A stretch of DNA of 64,000 nucleotides. It comes from Lethocerus indicus. Lineage: Eukaryota; Arthropoda; Insecta; Hemiptera; Belostomatidae. The stretch covers positions 3,375,575 to 3,439,574 of the forward strand of contig JACDQD010000005.1 in NCBI GenBank assembly GCA_019843655.1, given 5' to 3'. Below the pieces are notes generated by a model that was given only the letters and a program-made list of their open reading frames with translations, ran no database searches and was not told the DNA's origin. This document shows positions 15,591 to 28,448 of the stretch, in pieces; the first letter of the stretch is position 1, and every line of letters begins with the position of its first letter. Made by a program: the position numbers and the translations under genes.

Positions 15591-16847
15591 TAAGTTTCCT
15601 TCAATTAAAACTTGTACCAAATAAGAAAAACTAATTAAAGTATTTTCCGAAGCGTGCGAATTAACCGCAGTGCCACCTCGAAGGTAGACACGTGCCTAAA
15701 TACGACAAAAGAACGCTAACGTTGGCGCCGTTCCACTAAACAAAATAACCATTGAACAACGCGTTCAGTCTAAAGAGCTTCATTCCGCATTACCTGAGCT
15801 CAACAGGGAAGTAAAAAAATGCACGTTGGCGTTGTCAATAAATGTTTGGTTACAAATTAAGGGATTTAACGAGATTTTTATGAAGACGGTAAGAGATCCG
15901 TCTTATCCCCTTGGATAAGATATCCATTACTAAAGTTCAAAGTTTGGAACAAAGTCAGGAGTCGTTTCACACAAGGCTTATTTACTAAAAATAAATCAGA
16001 ATTTTATTACTAACTTATATATAACAATCGATATCCCAGTTTCCACGCTTGACATTTGCTCTAGCGTGTTTCGAGTTCCGATTTAAAAGAAATATTCTGT
16101 AACACGGATATATTAAAAAAGCGAGCATTGAATCCCAAACACAAGTTATTAACGTTTTAAAATAGGATGTCTATATTCGTTGAAAATTCTTCAGAACTCG
16201 TACCTTCAGAGAGAGAGAGAGTTGTCCAAAATTTGTGTTTGCCGTCTTGGCGCCGGGCAGTGGAAAAATCTTAACACGACAAAACACAGCCGTACCAACC
16301 AGCCGTTCGAATCGTACGATTCATGCATGTAATCTTTTATTGCCCGTTACATCGTTCAGTACGATGTCACTCATTGTTTGAAAAATAAAATGCAAACAGA
16401 AAAATAAAACGTGAAATAAACATCAAATCACATCTCCCAAAAGAACTTTCATTCCCCTGAAGGCCGGTCGGAATTCCTTGTTTGTTCTCGCGGTAAGCAC
16501 ACCGCGAACGCGCACACGAACCTGGAGTTGGGTACGCGTCGGTGTAGGGTCGCTGACTGTACGCTACCGTACGCAGTACAGGATATTGTTGGGGGGAGAG
16601 AGAGAGACGGCAGATAACACGACGGCAGTGTGGAGTCGACTGAAGGGGAAGTGTTTCAGTTGGGGCCTCAGTGGCGGGCCTCGCCCCCACCACAGCCAAT
16701 TGCGCGCATGTCTCACCAACCTTTTTTCAAAACTTATTCCGCGCTCCTTTCATGCCCACGGCTTTTCATTCCCGACTAGAATAGTTATTTAAAAGGAGAA
16801 CTAAAATATTTTCAACAATACTTAGGACTATCCCCACAAAGGACAAA
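15591..16847. other. No gene recognised; CpG-rich patch at about 16480-16700
   Basis: Mostly anonymous sequence. The sub-region 16480-16700 is clearly richer in G+C and CpG than its surroundings, contains a short GA run, and is open in more than one frame. It could be an undetected 5' exon or promoter, but I see no supporting splice or protein signal. Confidence 0.4.
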
Positions 16848-17290
16848 GGAATCGACTTAAACCGTAAATTTGGACTACTAAGGCCGGTACTAAAACTGAC
16901 GTAAAATTGACCATAGCCAACAAACGCAGAATACACAAAGCCATATTAAAACCGACATGGATATAAGGCATAGAACTATGGGGTTCCACTAAGAAATCGA
17001 ACTCGTATCCAGAGATTCCAATCAAAAGCCTTTCGAACCATCCTTAGTCCACCAGGTATGTTTCAAATCAGACATCCACCACGACCTCAACATATGACAG
17101 TCGATGAACTAATAAAATCCCGGTTCCTAAAGTTCCATTCCCGCCTCACTCCTCATCCTAATTCACTCGTTGAAGCCCTCTCCTCTGTTAACCATCCATT
17201 AGACCCTCCCCGGCTAACACCACTGGCCAAGAGATTTTCTGTAGCTCGGATACAAGACAAAAGTACCGTAATTGGGTGGCTTCTTTATTG
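16848..17290 (+). pseudogene. Jockey-clade non-LTR retrotransposon, 3' end of reverse transcriptase ORF (decayed)
   Basis: Three frames in succession spell the C-terminal part of a Jockey-like ORF2 protein. The first piece (from 16848) reads LNRKFGLLRP, matching the region before the thumb. The second frame gives IANKRRIHKAILKPTWI, then a stop, then GIELWGS, which is the family's conserved KAILKPxWxYGIxLWG block. The third frame starts near 17007 and gives RIQRFQSKAFRTI, then TVDELIKSRF, then LTPHPNSLVEAL, as in the family's C-terminal tail. At least two frameshifts and several stops show it is dead. Only about 440 bp remain, with no endonuclease, no palm motif and no obvious poly(A). It is probably a 5'-truncated insertion, as is usual for these elements. 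Confidence 0.85.
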
Positions 17291-20137
17291 AAACAAACAT
17301 GTGATATAAAACAAACTCTCTGCAATTGTGCTTATAACAGTTGATTGTAAAATAAATAAAAGAAGAAAAAACTCAATATTAATTGAAATGTTACCACCGC
17401 TGAAAGGTTGTAGTCCGATTTGACAGGAACATACCGGTCTTTACGGATTTAAATCACACGGGTACAATATTATATCACGTATTACCAATAAAGACGTAAG
17501 AATTTTAATGTAAAAGGCAAGTTTTCCTTCTTCAGGAAGACGTCTGGGATGAAACCCAAGGTCGTGTCGGAAGGATAATAAGAATTAACAAAATTGGATT
17601 TACAAAAGGATTTGAAGAGGCTGTACGAGCGGAAGATCGAGTGTCGCCAAAGGAAAGGAAGGAATAAAAAATTCTTTCATCTCAAATCATTAAAAAATGC
17701 TTAATAATATCTTAAAGGAAGGCTTGTAAAAGAGAATTTATTACAGCTTGAATTTCGCAAGGACGACAATGTAAAGTTTGAATAATACTCTCGTAAAAAG
17801 CGAGTTCTCTCCTAGTTTCTATTTCCTGAATTCACCATTCAATTACTTTTACCGGGGTGTATTACAATTACTAAACTTTTATTTATATAACGTATATTAC
17901 ACATTTTGTACGGTAGACAGCGAAATACCGATTAGCGAACATTAAACTCGATATTGTGAATGTCGAAGTTAGAAAATTACATTATATTATTGCATTTTTT
18001 AAATTATGAAAGTTTTGAAGAAAAGTTTTGCTATATAAAAAAAGTGTAACGGAATTACACAGGCTTTATATAAGTCTTCTTGGAAGTGTCAATTGAATCG
18101 GCGTGATCGAGAGTCCCTACGCGGGGACTGCTTGAAAATAACCCGAGTTGCCACGGTATAAAATAAATACGATTGGGGGACAAGTTATGGCAAGTCGAGG
18201 TCCCTCAAAATGAAAAGCAATAGACTTTATAATCAGATTACGTACTCGTGAAGGTCATAGAAAAGGAGTGTATCTTATGAGTGCGGTACAATTCGAAGAA
18301 ACACCGGATTCGGTAAGTAGATTTTCTCCGTCTATTTATTTATCGCGCAATTTATGCATTTTTACCTTTATGTATATTTTGAAACTATCGTAATTCCTAA
18401 ACTAAATTTATTGTGTACGGGTTGAAATCAATATAATTATAGGGATTAGTAGTAGAAGCGGAATCGCGTCATCGGCTGACAGAATCAAGGATGAAAATAA
18501 GTACCGCTCACGAAAGTAGTAGGCACTTAAAACATAGAGTAATAAATTGAAGCCGAGTTGAAATTTACAGTAGAAGGAGAAATTCTGACCTCCGGCTGAG
18601 AATCGAATTCCAATGTGTTTACACTGCATCACTCCAACCACCCACCGGACCTTTCTAAACCGGCACTTTGTGGAACCTCCCTTCAATCACGCCCTATACC
18701 CAACCTAATCCCGGTATACATTTAGCCACTAGTAGTTTCTTACTGAACTTTTTTTCCAGCTAGGATTCAGATGACTTTTAGTTACAGGTTCGAATGACCT
18801 AGATTTTCTCCTGTTTTAATTAAAGTTATTGTTAGAGCAGATACCACCTTCCTGAAGCTTCCTCCCTGGTTAATAACTTAGTATTTGAGAGGGGTGTTGT
18901 ATATCGCATATTTTATGCACTTGGTTCGGTTCTGAAGTGGCCCGTTGTTGGGGGCGGTACGGCGTAAACTGAATTTTCCCTAACGGTAGAGTGGAGTACA
19001 CTAATTCAAGTGCGCTCGCTTTCAATAGTGTGGTGCCCACTAGCCTCCATACGCCTTTCTTGGGAACGCGGATATTAACCAAAGTTTCATTTTGCACTAC
19101 CCCCGCAAAGCTATAGCTCGTTAGGCGGCCGTCGTGCGTAGTAAATACTTCCCTTTATACGAATTGGCTCGCACAACCGAAAAGATACGGTAGAACATAA
19201 GTTATATATGGGAAGAAAATGATTACGATCGGGGAGATTTCTCTACGTACCTTGTGTACAAGGCAATATACTATAAACTTGTGTCGGCGACTATACGGCG
19301 ACAAAACCGCCATCAATTTCACGACCTGTGGTTGTTTGGAGGGATGAAGGGAGGGAGGGATGGAGGGAGGGAGAGAGTGGCCGGGGGCGGACCAAGTTTC
19401 GGCGTAAAAGTAGGCCGCGCCACTTACAAAGTGAACAGGACTCCCCGAGATTAATAGCGGGCCGCAACTATGAGTTAAGTACATATGTACGCTCTATGTA
19501 CGCGCGTTTATATACGCTAAATTATAGTTCAGGGGCAGGTGGAGGGAGAGTGTGCGGGCGGTGCGGCCCGTCTCTAGCGTAAAACTAAACAACAACCCAC
19601 TTACCTGACCGGCAAGTTACAGTCCTGAAACTAGAACTAAGTGACTAGTTGGACTGTTCGACTATTTATTGAAGGGCTGAGCGGGGATTATGGCAGACAA
19701 CTATGCAGTCGATCTGCCCCGAAATCGCGCCCCTCACTATCCCTATTCCACAGCCCTAGAGTTGTATCCTTACTCCATCAATAATCCATACTCTTATCCT
19801 ATTCTAAAATATCTTAACATTTTCGACTGTTAGGCGCCTGCAGAAGTAAAATTCATACGAATCAAATTTACCCTCGATAACAACGCCCTTTTCGATACAT
19901 TTTTAGCAAATACAAATTTCTTATTAATCATCGGAATAAAATTACGAGTGAGGACGTTAGAAATCCTTTTAACGTTGTGGGCTATAAAATATTCAGTGGT
20001 GCGCTTTTTAAATGAATAACTAATAAAGGTGGAGAAAAAAAAGTGATTTTAATAGAATAACGGACAAGTCCTCCTGACATCTTGTAAAAATATTTAATGA
20101 GCTCGTAGGTAAAGAAATATCCCTTGGGTGAACCGTT
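17291..20137. other. No gene recognised
   Basis: Non-coding sequence. A purine-rich tract (GGGA repeats) at about 19345-19376 generates overlapping Gly/Arg-rich frames. Nothing else is supported. Confidence 0.5.
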
Positions 20138-20347
20138 CCCAGGTTATACTATCCCGCAATACGCCGAGCGCCTTACTTTCCCAGGTTATACTATTCAGCA
20201 ATACGCCGAGCGCCTTCCTGTCCCAGGTTATACTATCCTGCAATACGCCGAGCGCCTTCCTGTCCCAGGTTATACTATCCTGCAATACGCCGAGCGCCTT
20301 CCGTTCCCAGGTTATACTATTCAGCAGTACGCCGAGCGCCTTGGGTA
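20138..20347. repeat. 42-bp minisatellite, five copies
   Basis: Five tandem 42-bp units start at 20138, 20180, 20222, 20264 and 20306. They differ by only a few bases, and the last unit is degenerate at its end. The period is a multiple of three, so the array stays open in several frames. The + strand reads PGYTIxQYAERL repeats and the - strand reads ALGVLxxSITW repeats. I see no start, splice site or flanking coding sequence, so I call it a VNTR rather than a protein. Confidence 0.95.
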
Positions 20348-22200
20348 TACTTGGGTATTGTCTTTGTCGATTCAATTGACAGAACGGCTCTTTTCATATA
20401 TGTGATTATGAATGGCAATATATATTTCGTAAATAAGGACAACTCGCGTGAAAATTAAAAATCAAAATATTCAAAACTGTGACTTTGGCGATATCTCGTG
20501 TTTGGAGAGTGTATTTAGTTTTGATTTTAATACGGTTTCAATTTTTAAAACTACTCCGAGCTCCATTGTCCGATACTTATACTTGAGGTGATTGGAAATT
20601 TATGTTTAGGTATCGACAATTACCGACGAAATTTGTCCCACGAGAAACGGTCCGGGGTAAGACATTTTGATTCCATTTGATGGTAAAAAAATATGGTGTG
20701 CGAATTCATCACTTTTATAGGTATTTAAAATGCAACACACGAAAATATTGTAGATATAATTTAGCAGAGGGTGTTTTTTTTTAATGACGGTGTCGGTTGA
20801 ATTCATCTCAAAAATTTAAGCCGTTAAACCAGTAAGCAACAATCAAATAATAATCACACAATGGGGGACCTTTTCATCATTTACAGGGGCCAACTCTTTT
20901 TGCATAAATTAACCGGTGAACGATTGGTGTTTAGCGGCTGCTGGGCAGGGGCACGCCAGCGCCGGGGAAAACGAGAAATGGCGATTAACAGTTTTGAGCC
21001 ATTAGTGACCGCCAGACGGGAGAGATTTACTTTTTCACCAATAATTCATCTACAATACCTGGGCCGGCCCTGAAAGGGCTCTAAAGGGAGGACGGCGAAA
21101 GGAAAAAGAAACCCAGTTCCAAAGCTCAGCCTGAAACTCCAATATCTTCGAGTTGCTTTACCGGCCTCGCGCCGCACAATACGGCCTCTGAAAGGGAACC
21201 AAAAGTAATATACACAAAGTCGACAGATAGTCGGACTTTGGTAGGTTATAGAGATTACATTTCTTAATCACCTCTCTAAATTTTTAAACCGCGTGGAACC
21301 CGAAATGAGGGGGAATGAGACATTTTAAATATCTGAATACAGGCGGACAGGATTATTGGAAGTCTATTTAAGATTGAAATAATTCATGAATTGATAAGAA
21401 CACGGCAGCAAAACAATTAAATACAACCGACAAATTTATGATTTCTTGGTTCAACAAACGTTGTGAAAATAGGTTTTTTTCATTATTCAGATTACAGAAT
21501 ATTTATTTTACTTTTCTAGAAGCATTTCCCATTGAAAACCCCCATTTCACCGTCCTTTTTTTCTCAGTGAACCGTTATCATTCTCCGTAATGCAAATTAT
21601 GCTGTTGTTTTCCGATGGCATATTGATATTTTTCACTTTATCTCATTCTCACTCTCTCTTTCCTCCTTTCTCTTTGCATTTACAACTCCCATGGAACAGT
21701 ATAACTATATTGGAACTTAATTGTCTCCATTACACTGTCTTTATTATGAAGCTCGCCCTTCAGCAATACAGTTTTCGCCGATCATTCATTATCCCCTGTT
21801 TCCATTTGGGAGGAGCCTCGGGTCGCGGCCACCATTCGAATCAATCCCGTTTCGACTTAATAACGCCAAAGTACACGTACGTTAAACGTCTGAAACCCGA
21901 ACGTATTCAAACACACTTGTACAAATACTGATATCGTTGCAGGAGCCCGTGTTTACCGTAAGGCGAACAATTTGTGTTTGGAGTGGAGTTCCCGGCTGAA
22001 CTTATGTTGACGACCGTCAACACATATTAAATTTTATGTTTGACCAGAACTTATTCAGAAATCGTCTTATATTGTACGGAAGGTAATTAGAAACTCGTAG
22101 TTATTTATAGTTCATAACTATAGTATATTCGTAGTTATTTATTATAACTTACTGAAATCTTTAATTTATGTTAAAACCTGAAAACACTCCATCGGTATAG
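20348..22200. other. No gene recognised
   Basis: Anonymous A+T-rich DNA. The longest open frame (near 21590-21931) has a Ser/Leu/Phe-rich composition with no recognisable family. Confidence 0.5.
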
Positions 22201-22249
22201 GTGGTAGCTAGCTGGAAGGCGCATCAGTGATTTGGACCGGCTAGCTTTC

Positions 22250-22545
22250 TATTTTAGCGCTGCCATGGTCTGGGAGGTATACGCGAACAGGGGGGATAGG
22301 GGGGGGTCCTGATAACTGCGTTAACAGGGGAGTCCCTCCCGGGATTCGCGGTATGATTGGTAATCCTTGATGATCGGAGCGGGGGGTTTGTTGGAGGTGT
22401 CGGTAGCTTCGCCTGTCCGCCGGGGATTGAACCGGGCCCAGGATTAGGGAGCACAATCGCCATCTAGGGGCGGTCGGCGGGATTAAGCCCCGCGTTTCAT
22501 GTTTGGACTTGTCGGCCGCCCGAACACCTCTAGCCATCGCCCACC
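22250..22545 (-). repeat. tRNA-related repeat with two B-box-like modules (possible dimeric SINE)
   Basis: On the - strand the segment 22545-22472 resembles a 74-nt tRNA. The 5' and 3' seven-base ends (GGTGGGC / GCCGACC) pair at six of seven positions, there is a TGGC D-arm start, and a T arm has a 5-bp GCGGG/CCCGC stem. The anticodon arm is not recognisable. A second perfect B-box core, GGTTCAATCC, lies about 50 bp downstream (RC of 22424-22433). The block is GC-rich against an A+T-rich background. A SINE built from two tRNA-like units is the simplest reading, but no tail or target-site duplication was found. Confidence 0.45.
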
Positions 22546-22800
22546 TAACACTTCATCCTCTCACCAATGCCGGGCACTTCAGAAAAACCTAAATTACCGA
22601 CTAAAACAAAGCTTATTTCATTAACGGAAACAATTTACAGGAATGTATCAGTTTAAAATCGCAGTTTAAAATCTGTAAACCTCGAGGAATTTTCGACTTC
22701 TCCCCATCGTTAACAGCGTTTCGTTTTATCGGCCGCCTCGTTTGTTTTATTTCGACATAAACTCAAAAATTATTACGGTGTACCGTGCAGTGATATTCAC

Positions 22801-23128
22801 TTTACCCTTTCGCTACTACGGGCCACTATAGTGGCCTTCCATAAGATGCCACTGAGGTACTACGGGCCACTATAGTGGCTCTCCGTTAGATACCGCTCAG
22901 CCGACCGTTTTGCATAAGCATCTGACTCTGGACATGCACTGATAGTATTTTGTTTTGCATCATTACCCTGGAATACTCTTTATTTATAAATATCCTTTAG
23001 AGAAAAATTTTTTCGTCTGAAAACATTCGAGCGGTTTTGGTTCTGCGGCGCGGTACTCTCGCTGAGGATCGGCGCTCCGTTCAGCGGAAGTACCGCGGCG
23101 GAGAATCCGCCCGTAGCGAAAGGGTTAA
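22801..23128. mobile_element. piggyBac-type miniature inverted-repeat element
   Basis: The left end reads CCCTTTCGCTAC (22805-22816) and the right end is its exact complement GTAGCGAAAGGG (23113-23124). The right end abuts TTAA, the obligate piggyBac target duplication. The left flank is TTTA, one change from TTAA. CCCTTT-type ends next to TTAA are typical of piggyBac elements. Just inside the left end, a 45-bp unit containing the palindrome GCCACTATAGTGGC occurs twice (from about 22814 and 22859). At 328 bp it has no transposase, so it is non-autonomous. Confidence 0.72.
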
Positions 23129-25747
23129 ATGTGCGATAAATAAGTACGTTGGACTTACAGCGGTCGGAATGGACTTCAGGCGCCGACTGGGCAGCAGCAA
23201 GGGGGATGGCGGCGGGGTATTTGAGGTGTTACGGGCGCTGGAATGACCGTAATGCGGATTGCGATAATACGGTGGACGTTTTCCCTCCAATTTATTCGAA
23301 TAAATCCATTCATACCGTTTATAAACTCGGTATTTCTCTCGCGCACGGGACAATAAACAGAATGACGTGTGGCTGAGCGGCCGGGGTGGGGGCTGAATTT
23401 TATACGAGTTTGCATATCGTTAAAACTCCGTACAGGGATTTTCCGTGGGGAAGGGAAAACTGCCCCGCGTATTCAACAGCCCTATCAGTTTGTTCGGTCA
23501 GCCAGTTCTTATGTATTTGATGATCGTCTTGAGAATACAAGTAAAGGTCCCTCCTTTCATGAATAGTAATTTTCAGTTAACAAACATTAGAGGGTTTACT
23601 ATCAAACGCGCTGTCCAATTCCCCACTTGTGCAAACAAATTATCTCCGTCGGTCATCAAATCGCCAGTAATGACCACTTCATTGACCGATTCGCACTGTC
23701 AACGCTTTCATCCGATACCGCCGCTTAAAGGATTTCCGATTTCGAGCACCTCGCTCGTATCTACCGTACGAGTGGAAAATATTAATAAATGGCCGGACAC
23801 AGGTCTACTTACAAATCAAACAAGCGGACAAGCCGGTAAAATATTGCAACAAGCGGGAAACTAACTTGATGTAAAAGGCAATGGACGTACTGTTAACGCC
23901 AGAACGGTATTACCGATTTCTCAATCAAATTAATGAAAACAAATTAATTCCTTCTCACGGTCTTGGTGATAATCAACAACGGATTTAAAAGTTCAAGACA
24001 AGTAATGAACTTCTTCTATTGTGTATGGCATTATCCGACATATAAAAACATCATGAAACACTACGTATAACTGTTATATTTATAAGGGGGCAGGCTGAAA
24101 TGAGGTTTGTACGAGCAGTATATATGATGTCCGTTACTTCGTTTTGGTGATATACCCAGCTTCGGGAGACCAGAGTATGCGCATCTAACCTTCGATTCCC
24201 AGAGGTAGGTTGGGCTTATTTTTGTTAACAAATTCCTATTGGGGGATCCTTCCCCAAGGGTAGGGACCCTTCGGATAGTGTGAGTGCCGAGTCAGAGTAG
24301 GGGAGCGTACTATATGTGTTTGCTTTTTAAAGACAATATTTTCCCGATAAAATTTCGCTGCCATTGTCAATCGAACAATAAAAAATAAGCACAAACGAAG
24401 TTGAACAGGAGTATGTTCTATAATTATCTATTGCGTATAAAAAATACTTTACAGATTTATTGAAACACAAATTATTATATGTTTTTAGAGATACGTGGTC
24501 AGAGGGAATATATGATTTTGTTACTATTTAATTTGTATTCTACTCATGTATGTTGGAGTTCATTATTTCCAGAGTGAATAATTATTTTATGACTTCTGTG
24601 GAAATTTAGTATTTCCTAAACAAGAGGCGTTTGAGCAGCATCCCCGGTCAAGATTCTTCTTAAAAGATAAACTTTATTCACTTCTTCACAGTAAGTTACA
24701 ATAATTAACTCTAATTTGTATTGTAAATAAACACAATAAATATATTACACTAATCCATGTAACAAAAAAAAAGAATATTATAATTGGCCATAAGTAAGTG
24801 ATTTTAATACTTGACTAAGCCAGTTTGAGGTCGAGCAGTGTTGCGGGCTCTGGCGTTGTAAGCGTTGAGCAAACAGAGCTCAGAATAAATTGTTTTTATC
24901 CGTGTTTTTATCCCCTCTCCCTCGCACCGCCCTTATTCGCCAATGAATATGAATTGAATTTTCAAATATGTTTGGCAGTTTTAGCCGGCCCGGTTGGAGA
25001 GCTCATGGGAGCAGTAGAGTCGCACAATTCCACAGAGGCCGCGGCCCAGACCCACCGCCCCACCGCCACTAACGCCGTTTTATTTCCAAACCACGCCCAA
25101 ACATATGTGTGTACGCCGGGGGCAAAAATGTCTATAAAATATTTACCGCGTTCGGAATTTCCGACTTGTGTTCTGAATATCTGATGCAAAATAAGAATTT
25201 GGGTGCTTAGCCCATATATAAGGGCTCACATATACATATAATAATTGAATGAGATCGTGGATTGATTCCTTTAACCAACGATTTCATTTCTAATTTCATC
25301 GTCTTCAATACCCCCATTCGTATAATACTACAAGCTTAAAAATTGTATAAGAGAAGAGAGGAGTGAATAGAAAGTGTTGCTGTTTAAGTGTAACAAGGTA
25401 GAATTCTCAAGAACTTTATATTGATTCAAAACTAATTCCGCGATTTTCTGTTTCCTCTCGCCAAAGAGAATTCAAGTAACTCCATCCCCCAAATTACAAC
25501 AAAACTAAAATTAGGCCAAATACCAAGATCAGTGATTGTCCTCCATATTTTAAAATAAATTTTTGTCGAACACCTTGCCGGCAAGAGTGGTCAAAAATTA
25601 TGGGCCACATATATATCAGGCGCTGAGAACTCGGCCGACGGGTAGAACAAAAAAAAACGCTCATTGCTTGCCGGGGGTCCCAAAATCGAAAAAATTAAAC
25701 AGTTTCGCACTCGGTTAAAAAAGGGGAAATTAATAGAGGAAGTGAGG

Positions 25748-25749
<2 letters not shown>
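23129..25749. other. No gene recognised
   Basis: Non-coding sequence. The open frame at 23445-23864 (139 codons) is among the longest in the window but has no motif, no good start context and no flanking splice signals. A B-box-like TTCGATTCCCAG near 24192 may mark another old tRNA-derived repeat. Confidence 0.5.

Positions 25750-25796
<47 letters not shown>
25750..25796. repeat. (GA)n microsatellite
   Basis: A perfect GA run of about 47 bp. The complementary strand gives spurious Ser-Leu frames. Confidence 0.97.
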
Positions 25797-25799
<3 letters not shown>

Positions 25800-26786
25800 C
25801 CACCAACTTCTAGAGTGGGTGTTTGGCAGCGGACGTCCCCTGGCCCGGAGCCCGCCCCCGTTTTTGGGTACAAAAACTGAAGGATCGACCACCCAGCAAT
25901 AGGTTACACAGGAGAAACCCCGAGCACATTTTGATGTATGGCCTAACATGCGAGGCTACTTCAATGACTTTAATTCAAAAACTATCTAAATAAGAAGTAT
26001 GATACATTTAATATCACAAGCTCCACCATTCAGATAATGAACGCTACAAATCAGAAATTCGGTTATGTAAAATCTTTGAAAATTGACTACTATAATATTT
26101 AAGAATTACACTGCCTATTGGTATTATGACATGTTCATTTTTCTACTTGAGTAAGAGACAAAGAAAGTTAAATTTAAATCGTTAGTTCAGTATCGAAGAA
26201 ATGTTCAATATTCGGATGTAAAATGAGCCGTAACTGATCTGAAACTGTAAGCAGGGAAAACTTGGAAAGATAAGGTTGAAAATCGATTGGAAGCCGACAC
26301 TCTTTAGAGCCTGAACTCGACCTTATTGGGACTAAGGAGAGAGGCGCCGCTACTTACTATTGCTCGGGCTCAAATGGACTGTCATCAATCTATCAATCGA
26401 TCGGGAGTTCAATCAGTTGGACTTACTTTGCTTCGAGAGGGGCCTTGGCATTGATCAAACTGAATTTCTTATTTGGTACCTCTTCACCAGATTGATCGGT
26501 TCAGGCCGTATATTGGGCTTTACAGAAGCGGGCCTACTGAGCTTTATAAACTGAAGCCGGATATTTTTTTCTGAAAGATGAGGACGCGTATTAAGTGATT
26601 TGACACAAATTGATGCTTAGAACATGGGTAGTTTCCATAGACCAGACAGAAAATTATTTCAGGATTATAACGTACAATGTTTTTGGGTGTCAACGTTGCA
26701 AGAGGTAAATATTAACAGCGCCAGCAGAGAAGGGAAAATTATAGCGTTCACATTTATCTGGCTGTCTAGAATGGGATTATTTAGGA

Positions 26787-26789
<3 letters not shown>
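25797..26789. other. No gene recognised
   Basis: Anonymous DNA. A 64-codon frame at 26360-26554 has no recognisable similarity. Confidence 0.5.

Positions 26790-26836
<47 letters not shown>
26790..26836. repeat. (TA)n microsatellite
   Basis: A perfect TA run of about 47 bp. Confidence 0.97.
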
Positions 26837-26838
<2 letters not shown>

Positions 26839-27479
26839 AGTCTAAAACCTGGAGTTCAGATGTAGAGCATGCGACCCTTTGTATCCGCCCTCATGCACTG
26901 GAGTTTGTAAACTAGCATAAGTAAGGGTAGTTTTTCTGTTTTATAGTTCATACTCTCTTCTGGACGGTATTTGTAAATGTTTTGCTACTACTATTTGACG
27001 ACTGGTTCTTTAACCTTTACTTCCAACCTACATAGGATAGGATATTGGATCACAATGCAATCCCTGGGTGCGATCTCATGAACACTAACAATCCGAAATA
27101 TAAACGAGTAACCACCTCATTGGGCCATATTATTAAAAATTCATATTTTGTAAAATGACGTTTTATATTTTTTCCCTCATCTACTTTGTCCTACCGTCCT
27201 GGGGGATATTCACTTAACGGAAACTGAAATAACCTGCGGCGGTCTCCCCCATCCGCACTCCTCATAGCTCACCCTTCACTTGGGTTAACGACCTAGGGCG
27301 TGTGCAGGCTCTAACCAGCCCTCCAAAGAGAAATAGCCCCTCCGGCCCTCAGTACATTATGCAGCCCATTCAAATCCGTTGGCTTCATCCGGCCAATTAT
27401 CACAGAAATCTCCCAAAAAGAACCTAGCCCAGAAAAGGGAATTCCAAGAAAAGGGATACAATAGAACTCTGAATTTGTT
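26837..27479. other. No gene recognised; last CpG-normal stretch before the A+T-rich block
   Basis: The part at 27170-27420 is relatively C-rich and CpG-containing, unlike the sequence that follows. I recognise no gene or element in it. Confidence 0.5.
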
Positions 27480-28448
27480 TTTACTTAAATCAGTTCTGTG
27501 TTGTAAACCAATGGACATGATAGGCTTCTCAGTGTCTCCACTAAATGTAGTACAGTAAAGTCAATATAGAAACATCAGTTTTAATTTTGGTAGTGCCATG
27601 AAATTCATGTAAGCAATACAGAGTTTTCAGGAGGAATGCATATAAGGAGAAAGCGATTACACCTTGGTGTTTGTCCAATCAGAGTACAAGTGTTTATATG
27701 GAAAAACACCCCAGAATAGCTGGGGGTCTAACCCCTGCTAACCCAGGTTCTAGCCAAAGTATTACACCACCCCAGAGAAAGTTAGCAATTATTTAATACA
27801 TATTTCAGTAAGCCACATTTACATTATTGTGGGATTAAATGTAAATATATATTTTATAATGCCAATTTAAATAAGGATTGTACACTTAGAGTAACAAACA
27901 GTTGTTAAAATACTAACAGGAAGGTTGAGGTTGTCTCCGAACACAACCACATTCAACTTGGATGATACCTGATGTCATTAAATTACCCTAAATATTGAGA
28001 TATACTGAAAATAATAAATATGATCACCGAAAATTATAAAGAAACAATAGTTTGGCCTGTTATTTGATATAGCAATAAATAATAAAATATATTCAATAAA
28101 AAAATATAATAAGTAAATAAGTATAATAAATTTACTAAGTATATTCAATCTAGACATAATAATTTGTTGCATTAAATATAAATATGGAAATAAAAAAATG
28201 TCTGCGCCTGATTAACATAAGAATCTGGAATAGACAATTCTTAGTAAATATTTTCATACCTAGTATTATTTTTCTTAAACATAATAGCATGTTTATTTGT
28301 TTAAAGTATCTGTGTATACTAAATTCTCTTTTAAAAACTGAGTAGATTCCAAAATATATTTAACCATTCCTATGTGCTAAACATATTCTATGTGGAAAGA
28401 TGAAGAATTAGACAACTCAAATCAAATGCTAGTCATTTAAACTACATA

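Noticed and set aside
20094..20405. Two 93-codon frames, one per strand, with regular peptide repeats
   Set aside because: Both come from the same 42-bp minisatellite. There is no coding flank or splice signal.
23445..23864. 139-codon open frame
   Set aside because: No recognisable motif, no support from neighbours, and in-frame sequence looks random. Length alone is not convincing over 64 kb.
24140..24215. tRNA-like sequence with TTCGATTCCC
   Set aside because: The B box is acceptable but no A box or foldable arms were found, so I did not list it as a tRNA or SINE.
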